In this document: positions 10,553-24,063 of the stretch, one piece after another
Layout: the number at the start of each line of letters is the position of its first letter
Numbering within the stretch: the stretch's first letter is position 1
Assembly: GCA_958450365.1 (NCBI GenBank)
Contig: CAUEEP010000936.1
Coordinates: 1,849,001-1,913,000, forward strand
DNA from: Mesorhabditis belari
Taxonomy: Eukaryota; Nematoda; Chromadorea; Rhabditida; Rhabditidae
Reading direction: 5' to 3'
Length of the DNA stretch: 64,000 nucleotides
Translations under genes and position numbers: made by a program
Notes under the pieces: generated by a model
The model's input: the letters and a program-made list of their open reading frames with translations, nothing else
Told to the model about the DNA's origin: nothing
Database searches by the model: none

Positions 10553-11170
10553 TTAAATAGGAACTATATAGGAACTATATAGGAACTATAAAGGAACTAT
10601 ATAGGAACTATATAGGAACTATAAAGGAACTATATAGGAACTATACAGTAATCAAATGGGAACTATAAAGGAACTATATAAGAACCAAATAGGAACTAAA
10701 TAGGAACTATATAGGAACCAAATAGGAACTATAAAGGAACTATAAAGGAACTATATAGGAACCAAAAAGGAACTAAATAGGAACTATAGAGTAATCAAAT
10801 AGGAACTATAAAGAACTATATAGGAACCTAGCAGGAACTAAATAGGAACTATATAGGAACTATATAGGAACTATAAAGGAACTATATAGGAACTATATAG
10901 GAACTATAAAGGAACTATATAGGAACTATACAGTAATCAAATGGGAACTATAAAGGAACTATATAAGAACCAAATAGGAACTAAATAGGAACTATATAGG
11001 AACCAAATAGGAACTATAAAGGAACTATATAAGAACCAAATAGGACCTAAATAGGAACTATACAGTAATCAAATAGGAACTATAAAGGAACGATATAAGA
11101 ACCTAACAGGAACTAAACAGGAACTATACAGTGACCAAATCGGAACTGTAAAGAACTATATAGGAACTCG
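10553..11170. repeat. 11-12 bp tandem repeat (AGGAACTATAT) with higher-order structure
   Basis: About 55 units built on GGAACTATA(T/A)A. A longer segment including ACAGTAATCAAATGGGAAC occurs near 10650 and again near 10930 with the same neighbouring units, so roughly 290 bases were duplicated as a block on top of the short repeat. The same word, in reverse complement, reappears at 59498-59560 (TAGTTCCTATT). Confidence 0.88.
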
Positions 11171-11532
11171 ATCATATCCATGTGAAAATTGTTCAAGAAT
11201 CTAGAAAAACAAAGAATTTCCATGCTGACTACCAATTTAAACAACAAAACAGTTCTTTAGATTCATTTTTATGAATTCCTATTAAAAGTAAGTATTGACA
11301 AGTACCGTAAAAACTCTAATAAAACGTCCTATAGAAGCATCGTGTAGTCGAAAGTTTACTCTCAAAAAAACGCTCATATCTTCTCGCAAGTACGTTTATT
11401 TTTAAGCTATTTGGTATCAAATTAAAGTAGAGAGAATGGGCTATCTTTTGAGCTATAACACATATTTTTAGCATTAACTAGTGCTTAGAAAAAAAGTGAT
11501 TGAAAGTCGTCAAAAATTGGCTCTTTTAAGCC

Positions 11533-11805
11533 TCTTTGTACTTTGTGCTCTGGTAAACGGGTAAACGCATGTCCTATGGCACACTCAATTCTTCATTTTC
11601 TCTCGGATGATTTAAATATAAGATGCATGTATTGTGATTTGATAATGAAAAGAATTTTAGACGTAATGGGGTACTGTAATTTTAATTCAGTTAATTTTTA
11701 CAATAACAGACTTGATCTTCTGGACTTTGGTGTTCATTTGATTCTCTATTTTTCTAAGTTATCTGATTTTAGTATGCCAGAAAGTGTGCGTTTACTGGAG
11801 CACAA
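11533..11805. mobile_element. hairpin family D, distant copy
   Basis: The left end ACTTTGTGCTC...TAAACGCATG and the right end CCAGAAAGTGTGCGTTTACT followed by GGAGCACAAA are inverted relatives of the D-family ends seen at 23979, 41703, 58327 and 59910. The AATTCTTCATTTT word typical of the family follows the left end. The interior is about 200 bases and gives a 99-codon frame without recognisable features. Confidence 0.5.
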
Positions 11806-12362
11806 AATACGGCCGAAATCGTTTAAAGATCGAAATGATTGAATGCGATTTTCCGTGGATTACTTCAAAAGACGAAATTCACTTCAAAATTCAACGAATA
11901 AGGCTCAGTTTGGAAGGAATTTGGATGAAATTTTGTCCTTTATCGATCAGTTTTTCTTTTCAAATATTTCAATTAGTGGGAAATTCCTTAATCTGAATCT
12001 TTTGTTTCCACGAAATTCGTTGATCTTCACACAGTTATCAGCAGTTCTCTTTCTGTCTGTCTAGACCCATGCCCAGTCTAGTCAACGCTTTTCTAAGTAG
12101 ATTCAAAAGATCAAAAATTGAGGTTTCAAGACAAAAAGCTTCGTAATCTGATAAAGAAAAATAGATTTCTTGTTACAAAATACTCCACTGAATGGAAAAG
12201 ACAAAGAATGCGCAGAACACAAAACGCGTTAACACAAGCAAATTCGATTTCGATTGGGGGGAAGAGAAGTGAGATCGAGGAAAAGTTTTGGAAAAACTCA
12301 TTGATTTCAGTTAAGACGATGAATAGATTCGTTTACTTTTGTCCTTTATCAAACAGATGTTC

Positions 12363-12600
12363 GAGTGTACGAATGGTTCGATTGTATGAATGGTTCGATT
12401 GGACGAATGGTTCGGTTGAACGAATGGTTCGATTGGACGAATGGTTCGATTGAACGAATGGTTCGATTGAACGAATCGTTCGGTTTCGGTGAGTGACTGA
12501 GGTTGAAGCCTCGGAGGCGTCTCTAGGGCTATCCCTGGTCTCTCGAATGGTTCGATTGTACGAATGTACGAATCGTTCGATTGTACGAAGTGTACGAATC
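12363..12600. repeat. 17-bp tandem repeat (CGAATGGTTCGATTGGA), interrupted
   Basis: Seven or so units of CGAATGGTTCGATTG(G/A)A lie at 12369-12480. A 60-base unrelated block (12482-12543) interrupts, and the repeat resumes to about 12600. The interrupting block is one arm of the inverted pair described at 12482-13318. Confidence 0.85.
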
Positions 12601-13318
12601 TCTAGAATTCATCTAATTTTATATATTGGATTCTCAAATTGCTAGTTAGAGTAATATTGAGTACAAGTGCTTTAGCTTCAGTTTCAAACAATCGTTTGAG
12701 TTGTTGGAGATGTAAGAACTCACAAGGAGAAAAAACACTTAAGAAATACTTTTAAGACATCACTCATCCAATAATTTTATTGTGTTTTCAACTTTTAAAG
12801 CATTTAAAGCAATTTTAAGACAACCACAGTACTATTGGAGACTCTTAACTTGACTTTAACCTTTTCAAATAAAAATATGAATAGAAAACATTTGTTTGGA
12901 GATGGCTAAAAGAAAAAAAGAAAGTTTAGATTCTTTTCAAAACAATCAATTTCATCTTAAATCTATTCAGAAAGCTTCAGCGAGCTAAAGTCTAATACCA
13001 AGCTTCAAATCTTTTACCTTCATGATGAAACCGATGTCGATGATGCTCGAAGCGCTCGATCGAGTCAAAATATTCCATCTTATAGAGGAAATGAAAAGGA
13101 AATAGAGGATCGGTGTTGAAAATTGAATTTCAACAAGGTAAACGAGCAAGTTTCACACGGTGAACGAAGCTGAAGGGGAAAGGGAAAGTCTGAGAAGACT
13201 TGGACCAAATAGGGGAATAGAGGAGATGCGTGGGATACGGGGGATAGGGGGATAGGCAAGAGAGACCAGGGATAGCCCTAGAGACGCCTCCGAGGCTTCA
13301 ACCTCAGTCATTCACCCT
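12482..13318. repeat. inverted repeat pair, ~57-bp arms
   Basis: The block GACTGAGGTTGAAGCCTCGG..GGGCTATCCCTGGTCTCTC at about 12485-12543 is present in inverted form at about 13262-13316. The arms are GC-rich and nearly identical, and they enclose about 720 bases that include the exon-like stretch at 13018-13078. Inverted, near-identical ends suggest a mobile element, but I see no target duplication because the left arm sits inside a satellite. Confidence 0.75.
13018..13078 (-). CDS. isolated first-exon candidate, hypothetical protein
   Basis: On the minus strand an ATG at 13078 opens 20 codons (MEYFDSIERFEHHRHRFHHE) that end at a good donor, GAAG|GTAAAAG. The stretch is GC-richer than its surroundings and rich in charged and His residues. 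I could not find the next exon downstream among the satellites between 1 and 13 kb, so the product is unknown. The plus strand is also open here (Met-rich), which lowers confidence. If real, it would be the 5' end of a gene with long repeat-filled introns, as alr-1 is. Confidence 0.3.
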
Positions 13319-13644
13319 TTTCCCCATTCCTTTTCTTTCTTTTCTTGGTGAGAATTTTAGACGAAAAATTGAACCGTCTATCTTCTTGTTTTCTTTTTTC
13401 TTTTGTTCCCTTTGTTCCTTTTTTTTCCTGCCTTTTTTTTCTAATGGACCTGGGAAAGCGAGAATTTTTCTCTAGACACGGGACTTCAACTGATGACTAT
13501 GGGAAAGCGAGAATTTCAACAAAATCTAAACTAAAAAATGTCGAAAAGTCATTCGGATTTCAATAAGAATCAATGGAAAAGAGAGCTCAATGCAAAAAAC
13601 TAGTGAACCGATCGAAAAATAAAGAAAATTAAATTCTTGAACTA

Positions 13645-14217
13645 TTGGGTTGTCCAGTTATGAATGCGCGTTTTTTACTATTTTTTAAATTTCTCAAGAT
13701 ACCGAAATCAAGAAAAAGATATATATGAGTATTATTCGAAAGCTGAAGATCTCCTCTACATTTTGATATAAAAAGTTTTTGAATTTGTTCAACTTTTGGG
13801 CAAATTGACTGCACAGAAGAAGAGGTGGAAAAAAATGGAAAGGTGCCTTTGGATCAAGTTTTGGCTCCGCTCAAATTGAGTTAACCGTTTGATGTTTGGC
13901 CAATAGATATATCAATACAACTTTTTTTAAATAGACCAATTTCAGAGCATCTTTACTTTTCTTTTCTTTTCTGGGCGGTTATTTTACACCATAAAACCTG
14001 AGGAATAGCTAAGCTGGAATGGGTTTTTTCGAAAACGACCTCCGCCCTTTGTGCAGTCAATTTCCCAAAAAGTTGAATGAATTCAAAAACTTTTTATTCC
14101 AAAATTTAGAGGAGATCTTCAGCTTTCGAATGATATATAACACTCATAGACATCTGTTCGATATCCTGAGAAATTTACAAAATAGTAAAAACGCGCATTC
14201 ATAACTGAACAACCCAA
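13645..14217. mobile_element. mariner-like MITE with TA target duplication
   Basis: The left end TTGGGTTGTCCAGTTATGAA (from 13645) is mirrored by the right end TTCATAACTGAACAACCCAA (to 14217). Both are bordered by TA (13643-13644 and 14218-14219), the target site of Tc1/mariner elements. The arms are about 175 bases (13645-13817 and 14043-14217) with words GAATGCGCGTTTTT, TATTTTTTAAATTTCTCA and GCTGAAGATCTCCTCTA. The interior of about 220 bases has no transposase. The TTGGGTTGTCC terminus resembles known mariner ends. A smaller relative lies at 57487-57634. Confidence 0.8.
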
Positions 14218-14931
14218 TACTTTGATAATAGAAATTATCAACAAAAAATGATCAATTATTATTCATAAATTCTCAACAAAGATTGATTGTATTTTTTATA
14301 AAATTGCCATAAAGTCTAATCGAGATTTCTCCATTGTAATTGGTTCAAAGAAAAGATGCAGAAAGCAAAACACATTCGAATTACAAACTCACAATCAGTA
14401 ATATGAGTAAGAGTTTAAAAAAAAGAGAAAAATAAGTCTCAAATGGTTGATTTTATGATGAAAACACACTTTTTGAGACATAAAATGCAAAGAGATTGCA
14501 ATTAGAAGTTTAAAACATCAAAGCTTTAGAATTTTATTGTAAATAAACTTTTGATTGAATTTTGTAAGCACGAAGGATACAGAATGCTATCAAAAATAGA
14601 GAAAAGAGGCAGACAATGTAGTTTTCAAGAGTCAGCACGTTTTAGAAAACACACTATCGGGTACACACTCGATCTGAATACTATCGCTTTGAATTAAAGA
14701 CATTTACAGTACGAGCAAATGAACACTTTCTTTTAACCAAAGAAGGTAGAGCTTTCGGGATTTCAAAATAAATTTCAGAAAAGACAGGCAAAATATTTTC
14801 CTTATGAAAAGCGGGATCCAAAACTTCTAAAGCCGAATTTTTATGTAGAATCTAATTGATACAGCTTTATACAGTCTAATCAACTCCGAAGTTAAAAACA
14901 AAAGTAAAACTATCGAATGTTTATCTCAAAC

Positions 14932-15013
14932 CAAAATTTGCGTCAATTTCCTTGGGTCCTTCAATTCTCGGGCCACTTTGGCTGAATTGAACACCCTTGG
15001 AAAAAGAAAAGCA
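14932..15013 (-). CDS. isolated internal-exon candidate
   Basis: On the minus strand a TTTTTCAG acceptor is followed from 15013 by 27 open codons in phase 0, including GVQFSQSGPRIEGPKEIDAN. It ends at the donor TTTTG|GTTTGAG (exon end 14932, phase 1). Composition is balanced and more protein-like than the surrounding frames. Partner exons were not found: the candidate exon at 13018-13078 does not continue it in frame. Function unknown. Confidence 0.3.
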
Positions 15014-16157
15014 CTGAAAAATGATGAATAGGCTTTTGAATTGGAAAAAAAAGAGAGAAACACTCAAATTTGACCCACTCAAATTATTAGCTCAAAGAAA
15101 AAAGAAAACTTTCGTCTTTCGTAAACTTTCATTCACTAGAAAAATTTATTGAGCAGCTTTTAGAAGAATGGAGTTCTATTTTCGTTTCGGAAGAGATTTT
15201 CTAGAGAATTTCAAAGATCAAATGCATTTATATTGTCGTAAGACCTGAAATAGAATGGCTACAGTGTATTCCATTTTCTAAAACGTACCAACTTTCGAAA
15301 ACAGTCTGAGCTTAAAAGACAAAGCTCAGAGCTACAGTAGGCTACGATAGGATGCAGTATTGCGGTAAAAAGTTTCTATGCAAATTTAAAGAATCTACAT
15401 TAATGCAAAATCATTTCATTTACCCTGAAATAAAAGAAAATTAGAAATTAGAAGTCGAAAAAATCTTTTTGGGTACAAAGGAAACAAGGAGAATCGAGCG
15501 ATACGTCACTGGGCTTCATAAAAACAGAGAGAGAGATCGTTTAGAGAAGATTTGCATTCATTTACTGAAACAGTTCATGAATAGACTAAAATGGAGAACT
15601 GGAAAGCTCACGAAGAGACTTGGTCAAAAAAATGGCTATTAAATGGTCTCGAAGTCAGTCGAACCACTTAAGTTCAAGCCAGCTCATTCCATCGATAATT
15701 TACTCACAAGTTTGCACACTTGTACATTCAAGTAACTTGCTTATCTTACCTTTTCCAATAAACAAGTCCAGTATCAAGAGTTATACCGGATTACGGTAGC
15801 TGGGACATGTTTCAGAACTATTGGTCGATTGACAGAACCATTGACCGGTTTAACATTGTTAACAAGACCAATTGACATTCAGATTTAAGCAAATGGAAAC
15901 CTTGTGCCACTTTTATCAGCAGTTTTACAATAAGCGCTGATTTTCTTACAAATACCTACTGCTTTACACCAGTTAACGGGAAGTTTCTGAGCAAAAATTG
16001 AATAGCCTATGCTCAGAACTAGAATGTTTCAATTTCCCAAGAAATGCACTTACTTCAGCACTTACTTCAGCACTCTTCAGCACTTTTCAACACTTACTTC
16101 AGCCGAACATCAAACCAAAGTCCTTCGTTGAATTTCAGTGAAGCGAAAGCGTGAAAA
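15014..16157. other. unassigned DNA
   Basis: No gene or array is recognised. A run CACTTACTTCAGCACTTACTTCAGCACTCTTCAGC at about 16048-16085 is a short local repeat. Confidence 0.4.
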
Positions 16158-16367
16158 ATGTGTTCATCTCTTCAAAAAAAAGGAGCGTTTCGATTAAAGT
16201 TGCGAGGTCAATTCAATTTCACGATCACCGATCTAATGAAAAAAAGAATAATGAATGAAGAAATTACCCGAATTATCGCTCTAAAGTGCGAAAAGCCAGA
16301 AAATGAGCTAGAGCAAAACTGCGAGGTGGAAAAGAGGAAAAGAAGCGAGTTTTTTGAGGCAGAATAA
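16158..16367 (+). CDS. doubtful small ORF, charged 69-residue product
   Basis: An ATG frame of 69 codons follows a TTTCAG site (about 16137) that could act as a splice or trans-splice acceptor. The predicted product is charged, with the segment ENELEQNCEVEKRKR near its end, and has no membrane segment, signal peptide or known motif. The reverse strand is open over the same bases, so this may be chance. Confidence 0.22.
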   Translation: MCSSLQKKGAFRLKLRGQFNFTITDLMKKRIMNEEITRIIALKCEKPENELEQNCEVEKRKRSEFFEAE

Positions 16368-16744
16368 TTTCTATCCCTTCCAAACACCACCGCGTAAACA
16401 TATAAAGGATCAACACCCGATTATGACTCCTTGCTTGCGTTACCCCCACCCATTTTTTGGGCTTGTTTACCACAAAAATTTTCACTCAACCTATATTTGA
16501 GATGAATGTTTGCATAGATATTTGACTCTTTTGATCAAAGAAAAAGCTTTTTCAAAGGGAGAAACGTGGAAAAAGTGTTCCATTTGCACATATTTAGGTT
16601 ATACCCACTCATTAGTGAGATGAAAAACAAGTGTTGGAATGTTTTTGCAACTTTGTAACTGTTTCCCTACACTTTACGAAGCAAAAAGTTAACAAGTTAA
16701 CGATGTTTATTGTTAACAACAGCAAACAACGAAGTTAACAATGT

Positions 16745-17528
16745 TTATTGTTTAATGTTTTCTCGTAAACGTCGGCGAAAGCTCCACTTCCAATTAGGCG
16801 TTTTGCAAGTTTGGAAATAAACTAAAAAAAACTCTAAAAAAGTCTTTTCCTGGTTCAAACTTTGTGGTTCTTTTGATGCAGCTAGCGTTTGATCCTCTAC
16901 TGTTTGTGAGAGGCTCGTAACCTCCCGAAGACCTCTGATCGAAGAGCTCATTTTAGCCAGAATGTTGCTCTTCTTTTTTGGTTTCAGCTCAAATAGAATT
17001 AAGCGGATTGCCGTCTCAAAAACGCGTTTCACTTCTTCTTCTCGAAAAACCGAACATTCGACATATGCCGCTGCTTTGATCTCGTTTGCAATAGCTTGAC
17101 CTTGCTTTTTTTTGATGGGAAGTAACCACTTTTCTCGCAACATTTCTGGATCTTCCCTCAACTCTAATTGTGTTCCGACCAAAACGATCGGCACTTTTGG
17201 GCAATGCTTCAAAACTTCTGGATACCATTTTGAACAAATGTTCTTAAAAGAGATCGTGTTGACGAGTGAGAAGCACAAGAGAAACACATCGACATTTGAA
17301 TAGGACAATGGCCTCAATCAATTGTATTCCTCGATTCCCTAAGTGTCATGGAGACTCACGGTAATTGCCAGGCCATCTAAAAGAACGGGTATCGAGTAGT
17401 TGTCGTAAACTGTGGGAACATCAAATGCTATCGAGAACGAGACCGGTCGTGTATGCAGTCAAAAGTTTCGTTTTTTCGACACATGGATCTCCAAACACAA
17501 GAATCACAAAAATTGATGCGGATTTCAT
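16745..17528 (-). pseudogene. Rho/Rac-family small GTPase pseudogene
   Basis: Rho family members are GTP-controlled switches for the actin cytoskeleton. Reading the minus strand from an ATG at 17528, one sees a P-loop relative (GDPCVEKT, where the family has GxGxxGKT and the second Gly is lost), a switch I-like VPTVYDNY, a switch II-like DT-stop-GIEEY, then RPLSYSNVDVFLLCFSL, a KWYPEVLKHCPKVPIVLVGT block with LRED after it, and ECS near the base-binding SAK position. At least three breaks are visible: a frameshift/stop after the LVLDS segment, a TAG in the DTAG motif, and a TGA just before the Leu-Arg-Pro-Leu-Ser-Tyr block. No introns separate the motifs, so a processed retrocopy is likely. 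The downstream 190-codon open part (16745-17317) alone lacks the nucleotide-binding N-terminus. A Rac/CDC42-type parent is likeliest; which one cannot be told. Confidence 0.85.
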
Positions 17529-18491
17529 AAAAATTCATCATTTTCATATTTCATATTTTGTTGACTGGTATCCACCTCTCCGAAATTTCAATTTCAACTT
17601 GTATCAAAAACTGATTTATTCATATTTAGGTGGTTTTCTATTTGAATCGACATGTAGAAGCTTGTATTTAGGGCAACAATCAACAAAAAGATTTTAAACG
17701 ACATGACATGGGTGTTTCTTTGGAGGCTACATGTCTTTTGGACAGACACAAAGGGACAAATCATAGAACCCTCTCTCTTTCTCCCAATTTCCTAGCGAAC
17801 CATTGCAAGCAACTGGTAGTTTGTATTTGAATTGGCAAAAAAGAAGTTTTAAATTTTGTATTCAGGTACGCGTTCAACACATTGATTTGAAAATGAGCAT
17901 TGGGGCCACAAACCAAGTAACAAATCGCCCACACGACAAACGGTCCAAATAATCGACATTTAGTTCATATTTCCAATCAAAAAGAAGTCTCATATCAATA
18001 ATGGATTCAAATTCAAAAGAGAATCACAATAAAATGCACAATAAAAATTAATTTCAAAAAGCAGATTTTTAAAAAGTGCTGTAGAAGAAATAAATTTTCA
18101 GCTTTACCTAAAGCTAGAAACTCACATTTTGTGTTTATGTACTAATCACAATTGATTGGAAACAACAGATCAATATTTGGACTGTTTAAATGAAGGCTAC
18201 TGTTACTATTCTCACGGCAAGGACCAATCCCTCCATCTGACAAATAACAGAAACCTTTCTCTTTTAAACCAACAAAAATCCCATAAGCTGATTTGCTTTA
18301 ATTTCCTAGTAGTGTCCTTTGCTTGCATTTTCTAAAAGATCAAGATAGAACAACAATTTATTTCAACACTCGGCTAAAAGATGAAGTTAAATTTACTATA
18401 GAGCTAATGACTTATGATACCCGACTTCGATGCTAATTCACAAGCTAAACAAAAAAAAACAAAAAACACTATTTACAAGGTTAACATACAT
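17529..18491. other. intergenic, no feature seen
   Basis: AT-rich DNA between the GTPase pseudogene and the 3' end of djr-1. I see no array, hairpin or exon. The 3' part must hold the djr-1 3' UTR. Confidence 0.45.
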
Positions 18492-19262
18492 TTAGTAGTC
18501 GACAAGCATAGCCTTAGCGACCTCTTTAGCCTTCTCCGCATTGACCAGCACCTCGACGAGTTTGAGTCCAAAGAGAAAAGCTGTTCCCGGTCCGCGCGAT
18601 GTGACGATGTTTCCAGAAACAACGACAGAATCCTCCGAGTACTTGTGTAGATCCGACTCGACACTGCCGCGAACACCCGGATAGCTAGTAATTGTGGCTC
18701 CCTGTCCGATCTTGTGACTCTTCAATGCCAATGGTGCAGCACAAATCGCAGCGACAATCCTTTTGGCTTGATCCTGGCTTTGCAACAGTTTTCCGACTTC
18801 TGCACTTGCTGCTAGAGAGTTGCTTCCAGGTTGCCCTCCGGGCAAAACGATGGCGTCAAATGTTTTCTCCTTGACATCGGAAAGCGAGTGATCTGGGAGA
18901 ATTCGAGTCTCACGAGCGCATTTCACAACGTCTGCCGATTGAAGACCCGCAACCGTCACCTAAATATAAAATTTAGTTTTAAAAATTATGTTTTTATTGT
19001 AATCTTATCGTGACATCTTATAGTAATCACCGCAAGCTTAATAATAATTAACTTCAGATCAGATTCCATCAATTAGCCACCTCATCGAAACAGAAAGGCA
19101 TTTAATAGTCTAACCATGAGACGAACTTTGGTTTGGTGTGTGCCATCTTATTATGCAAAAACAAACCTTAATTCCACCCCGACGCAGCACGTCAATGGCA
19201 ATTGTGGCTTCCATTTCTTCGGCTCCATCAGCGAGGATCACTAATGCCGTCTTTTCTGCCAT
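18492..19262 (-). CDS. djr-1: DJ-1/PARK7 family protein (protein/nucleotide deglycase-like)
   Basis: DJ-1 proteins are small dimeric enzymes of the class I glutamine amidotransferase-like superfamily that protect against oxidants and reactive aldehydes such as methylglyoxal. Two exons, 19262-19167 and 18959-18492, join in phase 0 to 187 residues, the usual family length. Exon 1 has ALVILADGAEEMEATIAIDV with Glu18 at the conserved acidic position. Exon 2 has VLPGGQPGSN, the nucleophile-elbow Cys105 in IVAAICAAPLAL, and a YPGVRG segment. The acceptor TATATTTAG and donor AAG|GTTTG are typical here. An in-frame ATG 20 codons upstream (19322) would add MFLNLENILSTRRLLSKFAT, which resembles a mitochondrial targeting segment; I prefer Met at 19262 because it aligns with the family start. 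It lies 413 bases downstream of hsp-1 on the same strand. C. elegans has two paralogues (djr-1.1, djr-1.2); I cannot say which this matches. Confidence 0.95.
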
Positions 19263-19675
19263 GGTCGCGAATTTTGAAAGTAGACGGCGAGTTGAAAGAA
19301 TGTTTTCTAAATTTAGAAACATTTAAATGATAATACAAATGTTCCGCAACGATTAAACGATTCGGACCCCATCTCATCTAAAAACACAAAATTTCAGCAC
19401 TCGATTCCCAACATTTTTGGTCAATTTAAGCCTCGTTCTTTCCCCAAATTTTGCATAAAACGTTCTCAATATTCAAGTGATGTTGCGCATTTTCAATGAA
19501 CATTTGTAAACAAAGTTCTATTTCAAAACAATAATGTAAACAGAATAAATTAGATGAAAAAGGTGAAAAGATTCACAGTTTGCAATATTTTGCAATATTG
19601 TTTCAACAGTTATTGAAAAACATTAAAAAAAACGGAATGAGATCACTTGAGAAACTTGGCGATTTTTGTTCGCAA
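19263..19675. other. hsp-1 to djr-1 intergenic region
   Basis: 413 bases between two same-strand genes. Reading on the minus strand there is a CTAAATTTAG acceptor-like site just before the upstream in-frame Met of djr-1. The spacing is longer than the roughly 100 bases typical of nematode operons, so co-transcription is possible but not indicated. Confidence 0.4.
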
Positions 19676-22220
<2,545 letters not shown>

Positions 22221-22694
22221 TTTTTTGTTCGTTGTAAATACAACTATCTGTAAATAAACGAACTATAACTGTGCAAAGAATAGGAAAAGCTCGACAAATG
22301 AGAAAACGAATGCGAAGAAATGGTTGGGCTGGTTTAGGTACAAGAGCAGGTAGGTCTAGAAAGTTCGCAAAAGGCAAGGCAATTTTGTTATCAATGTGCC
22401 AAAACGTCGTCGATTTGTGACTAATCTGATTTGTGTTAGTTGGGGGTTATTCGTTGCAAAAATTCCTCTTGTTGAAGAAATATGCATAAAATTGTGACAG
22501 CTCAACTCCAACTTGAGTCAAAGTTTGAAGAAATAAAAATTATGTGGAATTTCGTCAATTTAGCTACAGAACGGATATGGTATGAAGCCACTTATAAAAC
22601 GGAGCTCTCCAAAAGATCACTTTATAGAAAATGGTCTTTGCCTTTTGTCTTGAGCAAATCTCTTTCGATGATAAGCTTAAAATTGAAAAATAAG
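22221..22694. promoter_or_regulatory. hsp-1 upstream region
   Basis: About 470 bases between the hsp-1 start codon and a family A palindrome. It should contain the hsp-1 promoter. I could not pick out a convincing heat-shock element array by eye. Confidence 0.35.
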
Positions 22695-23124
22695 GGGGGT
22701 GGGACAAATGCGACCTTTTTTTTGCGCACCTGGACATTTGCGCACCTTTTTTTTGCTGGAAAAGGCCTTAGGCAAGGCCGTAGAGCTTCGAGAATATTTC
22801 AAAAATATTTCCATATAAGGGAATCGTATGCGTAGATTCCGAATTTCGACAAATCAGACCTCGCTGACACGTCAACTTTGGGCTAAAAGGCAAAAACTAC
22901 GCAACTTAACGCTTTTCCGCAGTTTTTGCCTTTTAGCCCAAAGTTGACGTGTCAGCGAGGTCTGATTTGTCGAAATTCGGAATCTACGCATACGATTCCC
23001 TTATATGGAAATATTTTTGAAATATTCTCGAAGCTCTACGGCCTTGCCTAAGGCCTTTTCCAGCAAAAAAAAGGTGCGCAAATGTCCAGGTGCGCAAAAA
23101 AAAGGTCGCATTTGTCCCACCCCC
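22695..23124. mobile_element. palindromic element family A, copy 2
   Basis: A 430-base near-perfect palindrome, GGGGGTGGGACAAATGCGAC to GTCGCATTTGTCCCACCCCC, closely matching the copy at 5614-6048 including the centre. A perfect 9-base direct repeat AAAAATAAG flanks it (22686-22694 and 23125-23133). A 9-base target duplication with palindromic ends fits a Mutator-like (MULE) foldback; no transposase is encoded. Its arms are better matched than those of copy 1, so it is probably the younger insertion. Confidence 0.92.
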
Positions 23125-23133
23125 AAAAATAAG

Positions 23134-23978
23134 TCCTTTCTTGATTGAAACAGCTAAATTCTATGACAAATATTATTAGTTTCCATAAAATGAACAAAAA
23201 GGTTGTCACTAACGCTAAGCTTTCTTGTCATTTTGTGTCTTTTTGAATGGCGAACAGCCATGGGCGGGGTCTATTTTCTTTCTCCTTTTTTCTACTCTCG
23301 TCGTGAGGGTTCTAGAAGGTCGATTTTGTGGTTTTTAGGCCCAGAACATTCTCTTTGCGCTCTTGTTACCGTAGTCGAGCTTGTTGACTGAATGGGGGCG
23401 CTTTGAGACCGCCTTTCACCTTCTAGAAATTCGATGCGAAAGGGGAAATTGACCCCGATAAACCTTTGTCGCGTGAGAGAACAGCAAGAAATGAACTTTT
23501 AGAACAAATAAATAAAAACAAGAACTTATTAAAGTACAATTTCTAAATTTAAGTCGAGAGTCTAAGTCTAAAGTGTACTTTCTGTAGCTTTAGCTTGAAG
23601 CTTGTCCTTGTCTAACCAAAAGTATCAAACTAATGTTACTTTTGAGTAATTAATAGCTAAAGTTGTCTACTAAAACTTAAACCTAAAGCTTTTTTCACCA
23701 AAATTTTCTCGAAGAAGCGTCACCATTCATTTTCTTACAAAGCAATTGGTGACTCAATAAACTTGCGAAATATTTTCGTTTATCTGAATCAAATGTTTTG
23801 GCAAAGACGAGAAGAATTGATAGGATGAAATCAGAAAAAGCAATCACTAAAGAACAGTGGTGTCAGTCCTTTTCTCAATCCCAGGAAATGGCAAGAAGGA
23901 AAGAAAATAATAATTAAGCTGATTTTAATAGATTTGAGACTGAGATCCTTTAGATTTGACGTTCTTTGTGCTCAAAAA
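23134..23978. other. unassigned DNA
   Basis: No array is seen. A TTG-initiated hydrophobic frame at 23203 (SLTLSFLVILCLFEW) resembles a signal peptide but lacks an ATG and a clear donor, so I do not call an exon. Confidence 0.35.
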
Positions 23979-24063
23979 TGAAAACGCACTCTTTCTGGTG
24001 CACTCAACCTTTGATTTTACAGAAAAACGAAGAGTTCAATGCGACAGAAAGGGTGCGTTTACA
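23979..24063. mobile_element. hairpin family D, copy
   Basis: An imperfect hairpin: AAAACGCACTCTTTCTGGTG..CACTCAACC on the left, GAGTTCAATGCGACAGAAAG..GGTGCGTTT on the right. The similarity of the two ends extends outward (TTGTGCTC left, TAGCACGAA right). Confidence 0.7.
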
